Positions 23,631-33,600 of a stretch of 64,000 bases of DNA are shown here, one piece after another. The first letter of the stretch is position 1, and the number at the start of each line of letters is the position of its first letter. A model generated the notes under the pieces. The model did no database searches. It was not told where the DNA came from and saw only the letters and a list, made by a program, of their open reading frames with translations. The DNA comes from Candidatus Eisenbacteria bacterium (GTDB lineage: Bacteria > Desulfobacterota > Binatia > DP-6), in assembly GCA_035577985.1 (NCBI GenBank), contig DATJZY010000057.1, positions 62,001 to 126,000 on the forward strand, read 5' to 3'. Both the position numbers and the translations under genes were made by a program.

Positions 23631-24319
23631 GTGACGACGCGCGCGCGGCACTGGAGGCGGCGCTCGGCCACCGCTTCGCCCGCCCCGAGGCGCTCGAGGT
23701 GGCGCTCACGCACCGGTCGGTCGGCGACCGCACGCACAACGAAACGCTGGAGTTCCTGGGCGACGCGGTCTTGTCGCTCGCGATCTCGGATCTCCTCATG
23801 CGCGAGTTCTGGGCCGCGCGCGAAGGCGACCTCTCGAAGATGCGGGCGAGCCTGGTGAACGCCGAGCGCCTCGCGCAGAAGGCACGCGCCATCGATCTCG
23901 GGCATTGGCTGCGGCTCGGCAAGGGCGAGGAGCGCAGCGGCGGCCGCGAGAAGGAGAAGATCCTCGCCGCCGGCTACGAGGCGGTCCTCGGCGCCGTCTA
24001 CGTCGACGGCGGCTACGAGGCCGCCCGGCGGGTCGTGGAGGCGCACTTCGCGGCCGAGCTGCCGCACGATCGCGAGCCGCCGGGCCAGCGCGACTACAAG
24101 ACGCGCCTCCAGGAGCTGACGCAACGGCTGTACAGGGAGATGCCCATCTACACGCTCGTCGACGAGCGCGGGCCCGACCACGAGAAGGAGTTCGTGGTCG
24201 AGCTCGCCGTCGGGGGACGCGTGTACGGCCGGGGGGTCGGGCGGAGCAAGAAGCTGGCGGAGCAGGCGGCCGCGATGAAGGCGCTCGTGTCGCTGGACCG
24301 TACGGAGGGCGACGGGTAG
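23627..24319 (+). CDS. rnc: ribonuclease III
   Basis: Double-stranded RNA endonuclease for rRNA processing and mRNA turnover. The 230-aa product carries the signature NETLEFLGDAVLSLAISD (residues about 41-58), the second acidic motif EAVLGAVYVDGG, and a C-terminal dsRNA-binding domain (DYKTRLQELTQRL ... SKKLAEQAAAMKAL). It begins in an ATGA overlap with mtaB and ends 10 nt before era, the common rnc-era arrangement. Confidence 0.97.
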   Translation: MSDDARAALEAALGHRFARPEALEVALTHRSVGDRTHNETLEFLGDAVLSLAISDLLMREFWAAREGDLSKMRASLVNAERLAQKARAIDLGHWLRLGKGEERSGGREKEKILAAGYEAVLGAVYVDGGYEAARRVVEAHFAAELPHDREPPGQRDYKTRLQELTQRLYREMPIYTLVDERGPDHEKEFVVELAVGGRVYGRGVGRSKKLAEQAAAMKALVSLDRTEGDG

Positions 24320-24329
24320 GTTCGGCCGG

Positions 24330-25214
24330 ATGTCCCACCGCGCCGGCACGGCGGTCATCGTCGGCCGCCCCAACGTCGGGAAGTCGACGCTGCTGAACGC
24401 CCTCGTCGGGCAGAAGGTCGCGATCGTGACGCCCCGCCCGCAGACGACCCGCACCCGGGTGGTCGGCATCCGCACGCTCCCGGACGCGCAGGTGGTCTTC
24501 CTCGATACGCCGGGGATCCATCCGGCGCGCTCGCTCCTGAACCGCCGCATGGTCGAGCTGGCGCGCTCGGCGCTCGCCGACGCCGACGTCGCGGTGCTGG
24601 TGGTGGACGCCGGCGCCGGCATCACGCACGGCGATCGCGCCCTCGCCGAGGAGCTCGCCGGGCACGGCGGGCCGGTGGTGGTCGTGCTCAACAAGCTCGA
24701 TCGGATCGTCAAGTCGAAGCTGCTGCCCTCGATGGCCGAGCTGGGACGCCTGCTCCCCGAGGCCGAGCTCGTGCCGGGGAGCGCCAAGACGGGCGCCGAG
24801 CTCGAGACCGTGCTCGGGGTGATCGTGAAGCACCTCCCCGAGGGCCCGAACCTCTACCCCGACGACGAGTTCACCACCGAGACCGAGCGGCACCTGGTCG
24901 CCGAGCTGGTCCGCGAGCAGGTGTTCCTGGCGACGCGCGAGGAGATTCCCTACGGGGTCGCCGTCGTCGTCGACGAGTTCACCGAGAAGCCGGAGCGGCG
25001 CGTGACCGTCGTGAAGGCGACCGTGCTGGTGGACCGTGAGAACCACAAGCCGATCGTCATCGGCGCAGGCGGCGAGCGCTTGAAGGCCATCGGCACGAAG
25101 GCGCGCGAGGAGATCGAGGCGCTGCTCGGCACGAAGGTCTTCCTGGAGTTGTTCGTCCGGGTCGAGCCCGGCTGGTCGGAGAGCCCGCGCCGGCTCGCGG
25201 AGCTCGGGCTCTAG
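24330..25214 (+). CDS. era: GTPase Era
   Basis: Ribosome-assembly GTPase that binds 16S rRNA near the 3' end of the small subunit. The 294-aa protein has G1 GRPNVGKSTLLN, G3 DTPG, G4 NKLD, and a C-terminal KH domain with the GxxG loop in VIGAGGERLKAIG. ATG 24330 begins directly before the G domain. It lies between rnc and der in one transcription direction with a 4-nt gap to der. Confidence 0.97.
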   Translation: MSHRAGTAVIVGRPNVGKSTLLNALVGQKVAIVTPRPQTTRTRVVGIRTLPDAQVVFLDTPGIHPARSLLNRRMVELARSALADADVAVLVVDAGAGITHGDRALAEELAGHGGPVVVVLNKLDRIVKSKLLPSMAELGRLLPEAELVPGSAKTGAELETVLGVIVKHLPEGPNLYPDDEFTTETERHLVAELVREQVFLATREEIPYGVAVVVDEFTEKPERRVTVVKATVLVDRENHKPIVIGAGGERLKAIGTKAREEIEALLGTKVFLELFVRVEPGWSESPRRLAELGL

Positions 25215-25218
25215 GACC

Positions 25219-26670
25219 GTGGCCGCTCGCGTGGAGACCGTCGCGACCGGCCTGCCGGTCGTCGCCATCGTCGGCCGTCCGAACGTCGGCAAGTCGACGC
25301 TCTTCAACCGTATCGTGCGCAGCCACCGCGCGATCGTGGACGATGCGCCGGGCGTGACGCGGGACCGGGTGATCGCGCCGGCAACGTACGCCGGGCGCAC
25401 CTTCCTCTGCGTCGACACCGGGGGCTTCCTCGCCGACCCGCCGAGAGATGCCGGCGCCCTCGAGGCGCAAGTGCGCGCGCAGGCGCTGGCCGCGGTCGGC
25501 GACGCCGACGTCCTCGTCTGCGTCGTGGACGGTCCGGCCGGCCTGTCGCCGGTCGATCGCGAAACGGTCCGGCTCCTCGCGCGCAGCGGCAAGCCGCTCT
25601 TCGTGGCGGTCAACAAGATCGACGGCCCCGCTCGCGATGACCTCGTGCACGACTTCCATCGTCTCGGCGTCGAGCGCCTCTACCCGATCGCCGCCGCCCA
25701 CAACCGGGGCGTCGGATCGCTCATGGACGCGGTGACGGCGCTCCTTCCGGCACGGGGTGCCGTCCCGGCGCAGGCGGGGACGAAGCTCGCGCTCGTGGGC
25801 CGGCCGAACGTCGGCAAGTCGTCGCTCTTGAACCGGCTCGTCGGCACCGAGCGCGCCCTCGTCTCGCCCCGACCGGGTACGACACGCGATTCGATCGACA
25901 CGCCCGTGGTCGTGAACGGGACGCCCTACGTCCTGATCGACACGGCGGGTATCCGGCGCCGCAGCAAGGTCGAGGACCGGCTCGAGGGGCACGGGGCGGT
26001 GCGGGCGCTCGGCACGTTGGCGCGCACCGACGTCGCGCTGGTGGTCCTCGACGCCAGCGAGGGCATGACCGACCAGGACGCGCGCATCGTCGGCCGTGCG
26101 CTCGAGGCGGGACGGGGCGTGATCCTGCTCGCGAACAAGTGGGACCTCCTGCGCGGGCCCGAGCGCGACGTGAAGCGGTTCCGCGAGCGCCTGCGCGGGC
26201 TCAACCCGGGCTTCGTCGACCTGCCGCTCCTGTGCGTGTCGGCGACGACCGGCGAGGGCCTGGAGGCGCTCTTCAACCAGGTCGCGCGGGTGGCGCAGGG
26301 CCTGCGGGCCAAGGTCGGCACGCCGGCGCTGAATCGCGCCCTCAATGCCGCCGTCGAGGCCCACCAGCCCTCGGGCGCGCACGGCAAGGCCGTCCGGCTC
26401 TTCTACGCGACCCAAACCGCGACCGAGCCGCCGACGTTCACGATCTTCACCAACGCGCCGGGATCGCTGCCGCCCGACTACAGCCGCTACCTGGCCAAGC
26501 GCTTCGCCGTCGCGTTCGATCTGGTGGGCGTTCCGGTACGCGTCCTGTATCGGCCGCGTCGCAGCGCCGCCGCGGACGAGCTCAGCGCACGCCCTCGGCG
26601 CGGTAGCGCTTCGCGTACCCGACGTAGTTCGAAGCCGCGCTCCGGATCCGCTCGAGCTCGTCGGCCGTGA
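25219..26670 (+). CDS. der: GTPase Der (EngA), with unusual basic C-terminal tail
   Basis: Large-subunit assembly GTPase with two tandem G domains: first P-loop GRPNVGKSTLFN near residue 19, second GRPNVGKSSLLN near residue 194, then a C-terminal KH-like domain ending about VGVPVRVLYRPRR. The GTG at 25219 follows era by 4 nt. The frame continues about 28 residues past the usual family end as a Ser/Arg-rich tail. That tail is encoded entirely in DNA antisense to the end of the convergent carbonic-anhydrase-like gene (89-nt overlap), which suggests loss of an original stop codon or growth of one gene into the other. Confidence 0.93.
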   Translation: MAARVETVATGLPVVAIVGRPNVGKSTLFNRIVRSHRAIVDDAPGVTRDRVIAPATYAGRTFLCVDTGGFLADPPRDAGALEAQVRAQALAAVGDADVLVCVVDGPAGLSPVDRETVRLLARSGKPLFVAVNKIDGPARDDLVHDFHRLGVERLYPIAAAHNRGVGSLMDAVTALLPARGAVPAQAGTKLALVGRPNVGKSSLLNRLVGTERALVSPRPGTTRDSIDTPVVVNGTPYVLIDTAGIRRRSKVEDRLEGHGAVRALGTLARTDVALVVLDASEGMTDQDARIVGRALEAGRGVILLANKWDLLRGPERDVKRFRERLRGLNPGFVDLPLLCVSATTGEGLEALFNQVARVAQGLRAKVGTPALNRALNAAVEAHQPSGAHGKAVRLFYATQTATEPPTFTIFTNAPGSLPPDYSRYLAKRFAVAFDLVGVPVRVLYRPRRSAAADELSARPRRGSASRTRRSSKPRSGSARARRP

Positions 26671-27100
26671 GCGGTCGCGCCACCTTCGCGGGGCTGCCAA
26701 GGACGAGCGAGCGGGGCGGCACCCGCGTTCCCGGCGCCACCAGCGCGGCGGCCCCGACGAGGCTCTCGGCACCAACGACCGCGCCGTCGAGCACGATGGC
26801 ACCCATGCCGATGAGCACGCCGTCCTCGATCGTGCAGCCGTGGACGACGGCGTTGTGCCCCACGGTCACGCCGTCGCCGAGCGTGGTGCCGAACTTGCCG
26901 CCCACGACGTGCAGCGTCGCGTTGTCCTGGACGTTCGAGCGGGCGCCGATGCGGATCGCCTCGATGTCGCCGCGCACGACCGCGCCGAACCACACGCTCG
27001 ATTCCGGGCCGATCACGACGTCGCCGACGATCGTCGCCGACTCGACGACGTAGGCGGTGGGATCGAGGCGGGGCGCATGACCGCCGTACGGGATGATCAC
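26582..27100 (-). CDS. gamma-carbonic anhydrase family protein (left-handed beta-helix)
   Basis: A trimeric hexapeptide-repeat protein of 172 aa. The repeats (AYVVESATIVGDVVIGPESSV, GARSNVQDNATLH, VTVGHNAVVHGCTIEDGVLIGMGA) include the three zinc histidines in HVVGG, GHNAVVHG context, as in the PaaY/YrdA/CaiE gamma-CA group. Many members show carbonic anhydrase activity, others do not. The GTG at 27100 is preferred because it gives the family N-terminus VIIPYGGHAP and a TATAGG -10 box lies 7 nt upstream; an ATG at 27142 would add 14 residues. Convergent with der, with an 89-nt overlap. Confidence 0.88.
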   Translation of the reverse strand: MIIPYGGHAPRLDPTAYVVESATIVGDVVIGPESSVWFGAVVRGDIEAIRIGARSNVQDNATLHVVGGKFGTTLGDGVTVGHNAVVHGCTIEDGVLIGMGAIVLDGAVVGAESLVGAAALVAPGTRVPPRSLVLGSPAKVARPLTADELERIRSAASNYVGYAKRYRAEGVR

Positions 27101-27107
27101 GGTCCGG

Positions 27108-27113
27108 CCTATA
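27108..27113 (-). promoter_or_regulatory. -10 box of the gamma-CA gene, leaderless position
   Basis: TATAGG on the minus strand ends 7 nt before the GTG at 27100. No convincing -35 was seen at 17-18 nt, and no Shine-Dalgarno sequence precedes the GTG. Confidence 0.35.
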
Positions 27114-27158
27114 GCGCGGATCGCGCGCGCACGCTCGGCCATCGCGGCGCGCCGGTTG

Positions 27159-28743
<1,585 letters not shown>

Positions 28744-28744
<1 letters not shown>

Positions 28745-30282
28745 TGATCCTCATCCTCGACTTCGGCTCCCAGGTCACCCAGCTCATCGCCCGGCGCATC
28801 CGCGAGCTGCACGTCTACTGCGAGATCCACCCCTTCGATGTGCCGCTCGAGGCGATCAAACGCCTGAAGCCGGCGGGCATCATCCTCTCCGGTGGTCCGG
28901 CCAGCGTCTACGAGAAGAATGCGCCGATGCCGTCCAAGGCGGTGCTCGAGTTCCTGCGCTCCGGCACGCCGCCCGTCCTCGGGATCTGCTACGGCATGAA
29001 CGTGGTCACCCTCGCGTTCGGGGGCGAGGTGGTGAAGGGGACGCACAAGGAGTTCGGTCCGGCCGAGCTGCGCATCACGCGCGTCGATCCGCTCCTCGCC
29101 ATCGGCGACAACACGACCCTGGTCTGGATGAGCCACGGGGACAAGGTGACGAAGCTGGGCGACGGGCTCGAGACGCTCGCGGTCTCCGACAACTCGCCGC
29201 ACGCCGCCTTCCGGCACCACGACAGGCCGATCTACGGGGTCCAGTTCCATCCCGAGGTCACGCACAGCGTCCACGGCAAGGAGATCCTGCGGAACTTCGT
29301 CGTCCGCGTGTGCAAGGCGGAGCCCAACTGGACCATGGAGAGTTTCGTCGAGACGTGGGTGCCGCGCATCCGCGAGCGGGTGGGGAAGAAGCGCGTCGTG
29401 TGCGGGCTCTCGGGTGGCGTCGACTCCACGGTCGTGGCGGCGCTCATCCACAAGGCGATCGGCGACCGCCTGACGTGCATCTTCGTCGACAACGGGCTCC
29501 TGCGGAAGGGCGAGGCCGATCAGGTCGTGCAGCTCTTCCGCGGCAGCATGGCGCTCGACGTCCGGGCGGTCGACGCCGGGAAGCGGTTTCTCAAGCACCT
29601 GAAGGACGTCGAGGATCCCGAGAAGAAGCGACGTGCCATCGGCGTCACCTTCATCGAGGTGTTCGAGGAGGAAGCGAAGAAGCTCGGCGATACGACGTTC
29701 CTCGCCCAGGGCACGCTCTACCCGGACGTGATCGAGTCGGTATCGGTGCGCGGCCCCTCGGCGACCATCAAGAGCCATCACAACGTGGGCGGGCTCCCCG
29801 AGCGCATGAAGCTCGAGCTGCTCGAGCCCCTGCGGGAGCTCTTCAAGGACGAGGTGCGCCAGCTCGGGCGCGTGCTCGAGGTTCCCGACGAGATCGTCCG
29901 CCGGCAGCCGTTCCCGGGTCCGGGGCTCGCCATTCGCGTCATCGGTCCGGTCGACGAGGAGCGGCTGCGCATCGTGCGGGACGCAGACGCCGTGGTCCAG
30001 GAGGAGGTCCGGCGCGCCGACCTCTACGACACCCTGTGGCAGGCGTTCGCGATCCTGCTTCCGGTGAAGACGGTCGGCGTCATGGGGGACGAGCGCACCT
30101 ACGACCACGTGATCGCAATCCGCGCCGTTCGTTCGACCGACGGCATGACGGCCGACTGGGCCCGCCTGCCCGACGACGTCCTGGCCAGGATGTCGAGCCG
30201 CATCATCAACGAGGTGCGGGGCGTGAATCGCGTCGTGTACGACATCTCGTCGAAGCCGCCGGCCACCATCGAGTGGGAGTGA
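28744..30282 (+). CDS. guaA: GMP synthase (glutamine-hydrolysing)
   Basis: Converts XMP to GMP. The 512-aa protein has a class-I glutamine amidotransferase domain (nucleophile Cys in LGICYGMN, His-Glu in FHPEVTHS), an ATP pyrophosphatase domain with PP-loop [15 protein letters not shown], and the C-terminal dimerisation domain ending PPATIEWE, the universal GuaA terminus. The ATG is shared with the guaB TGA (TGATG). Confidence 0.98.
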
Positions 30283-30642
30283 AGAGCGCGTTTCCTTCCA
30301 ATCAAGGAGCGTTGGACCGCGGCGCGGGATGTCCGTTGACATTTGCCCCGATCGCGCCGTGACCGCGTCCTGCACGGTCGCCTAGGCGTCGGCGGCCGCA
30401 CTTCCTCTCAGCCTGCACCCGGGCAGACGCGCTCGGGCGTCTCGCCCGGAGGCGCGCGCGCCTTGGGCACGAACCCCCGCCGGCACGCCGCTCATCCGCC
30501 GACCGAACACCCGTTCGTACGTACCATGGTTTCACTCCTTTATTGGTCCCTAGCATGTAATTTGCCCTTGACTGGTCAGGGGCGAGTGTGACAGCAACCC
30601 CCTTGGCAGCTGGCACAACAAATCCTTTCGGGGGAGGGGATC
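30283..30642 (+). other. 360-bp intergenic region between guaA and the Cys-rich protein gene
   Basis: No gene or tRNA was found. It holds a TTGACA at 30336-30341 and a TTGACT at 30568-30573, neither with a good -10 box, and a locally A+T-richer patch at about 30520-30580 that contains TAGCAT. A strong purine-rich ribosome site (GGGGGAGGGG, about 30629-30638) precedes the next ATG. The promoter of the next gene is probably in the A+T-richer patch but I cannot place it. Confidence 0.4.
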
Positions 30643-33600
30643 ATGACTATGTGTGCGGACACCGATCGGAACCGCAGAGGTTTCTCGACCAAGCTGCGTC
30701 AGGTCGCGTTCGTCGCGGCCCTCGCGTCCGTCGTGCTGGGGAGCACGCCGAGCGCGCATGCGACGCACTTCCGCTACGGCAACCTCACGTGGTCGCTCGG
30801 GACGGGGCGCACGATCTTCTTCCAGCTCGACGACGCCTTCCGGCGCACGACGGACTCCTCCTCGTCGAACTTCATGGACTGCGTCAGCCCGAGCAACATC
30901 AATACGGTGGTCGCGTGTACGGGGCCCGGCGGCGGTCACGGCGTCGGCGACCTCGTCCGTGAGGACATCGGCAACTCGAAGCTGCAGTTCGGTGACGGAA
31001 CCTGCGAGCCCGCGCCGTGCGGCAGCGGCTCGCCCCTCATCTACCGCGTGTCGTCGATCGACACGACCAGCAACTGGTCGTTCGTCGAGGCGATCGACAC
31101 GACCAAGCTGCCGACGGTCATCGCCAGCATCCCCCACACCTACGGCGGCAACACGTCGACCTTCACGGCGAAGCTCGACAGCTGCTGCCGGATCTCGAAC
31201 CCGGCCTCGACGAACGGCCACATCAACAACCCCGACAAGCAGTACACCCTCTCCACCAACGTCATCTTCACGAACGACAACCATGCGCCAGTCAGTACCC
31301 AGATACCGATCGTGAACTGCTGCTACCCGGCCGTGTGCACCTTCCAGGTGCCGGCCACCGACTCGGATTCGGGTGACGTGCTCACCTGGAGATTGGCGAC
31401 GGCCGCGGAGGCCGCGTCGACGGGTGCGACATTCATCCAACCTGGGCCACCACCAGCGTCGAACAGCGCATCGATATCGTCGTCGGGCCTCTACACGTGG
31501 AACACCGCGAACGCGACCGTCTGGACGGCCAGCGGCCAGGTCATGGGCGGGACGCTCGGAGGCGCCAACACGACGCTCTACTCGACCCAGGTCATCATCG
31601 AGGACGGGCACAGCAAGACGCCGGTCGACTTCCTCATCAAGCTCACGACCTGCGTGAACCACAAGCCGGTGTGCACGGCGCCGACCCTGCCGCAGAACGT
31701 CCTCGCCGGCACGAACCTCGCGTTCAACGTGTCGGGAACGGACGCCGACAACGGCGACGTCATCACCCTGAACGACGCCGGCCTCCCGGCCGGTGCGACG
31801 ATGACCCCGACGCTGCCCACGAACGCCACGGCCCCGACGGCCGTCAGCAGCAACTTCTCGTGGACGCCGTCGCTCGCCCAGGTGGGCGCCTACATCGTGC
31901 AGTACTCGGTCACGGACCAGGGCGGCCAGCAATCCCTCTGCCCGGTCACGATCAACGTGACCTGCAGCCAGGCCCAGTGTGACGACGGCAACCCCTGCAC
32001 GGACGACGTCTGCACGCCGAACGGCTGCATTCACACGAACAACACCGCACCGTGCAGCGACGGCAACGCCTGCACCCAGAACGACACCTGCTCGGGCGGG
32101 AGCTGCCAGTCCGGCGCGCTCCTCGCTTGCGGGGCGCTCGATCAGTGCCACGTGCCCGGCGTCTGCAATCCGGCCAACGGCGTCTGCTCGAACCCGTCCA
32201 AGCCCGACGGCACCTCGTGCACCGACGGCAACGCCTGCACCCAGAACGACTCCTGCCAGGCGGGTACGTGCACGCCCGGCGCACCGGTCGTCTGCGCGGC
32301 GCAGGATCAGTGCCACGTCCCTGGCGTGTGCAACCCCGGCACGGGCGTCTGCACGAACCCGGCAGCCAACAACGGAACCGGCTGCAACGACGGAAACGCC
32401 TGCACGCAGACGGACACTTGTCAGGGCGGAACCTGCACCGGCATGAACCCGGTGGTCTGTACGGCCTCCGACCAATGCCACGACCCCGGGGTCTGCAACC
32501 CGAGCGACGGCCAGTGCTCCGATCCGGAGAAGCCGAACGGCACGGCCTGCAACAACCCCGGCAACCTCTGCAACCAGACGAACACCTGCCAGGGCGGGAC
32601 GTGCACCGGCATGAACCCGGTGGTCTGCGCACCTCCCGACCAGTGCCACAACCCCGGGACCTGCGTCCCCGCGACCGGCACCTGCACGTACACGACCAAA
32701 CCGAACAATTCCCCCTGTGACGACGACAATGCGTGCTCGCAGAGCGACACCTGTCAGGGTGGCTCGTGCACCGGGGCGAACTTCGTCGTCTGCTTCCCAT
32801 CGGATCAGTGTCACGTGACGGGCGTGTGCGACACGATGACCGGTATCTGCTCGAATCCGACCGCGATGGATGGGAGCTCCTGCAACGACGGCGACGCCTG
32901 TACCCAGACGGACTCCTGCCAGGAAGGCAACTGCACGGGCACGAACCCCGTGATCTGCACCGCGCTCGACCAGTGCCACGTGCCCGGCGTCTGCGATCCG
33001 GGGACGGGCGTGTGCTCGAACCCGAATGCCGGCGACGGCACGCTCTGTGACGACAGCAACGGCTGTACGGAAGGCGACATCTGCACGGCGGGCCAGTGCT
33101 CGCCGGGCAGCCCGAAGAACTGCGGCGACCCGAACCCGTGCACCGACGACGATTGCGTCGCGCCGACGGGCACCTGCACCCACACGCCCAACACGAACCC
33201 GTGCAACGACGATAACGCGTGCACCATCGACGACACCTGCAGCGGCGGGAACTGCCTGGGCGCGATCAAGAACTGCCTCGACGGGAACCCCTGCACCGAC
33301 GACGGCTGCGATCCGCTGACGGGCTGCACGCACACCCCGAACGACGATCCGTGCGACGACGGCAACAACTGCACGACCAACGACAGCTGCAGCGGGGCCT
33401 TCTGCCTGGGCGGCCCGCCGCCGAACTGCAACGACGGGAACCCCTGCACCGACGACGGCTGCAGCGCCGGGAGCGGCTGCACGCACACCAACAACAGCGA
33501 CGTGTGCAACGACGGCAACCCGTGCACGACCGGCGACGTCTGCGGCGGCGGCGTGTGCGCTGGCGCAACCCCGACCGTGTGCACCGACGGAAATCCCTGC

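Noticed and set aside
30283-30642. A tRNA or small RNA gene in the guaA-Cys-rich gap
   Set aside because: No T-loop GGTTCRANNCC-like sequence with matching acceptor stem was found; only weak promoter-like boxes are present.
30574-30642. A sigma-54 promoter suggested by TTGGCA and TGGCAC near 30603-30616
   Set aside because: No GC doublet occurs at the required spacing from either GG doublet.
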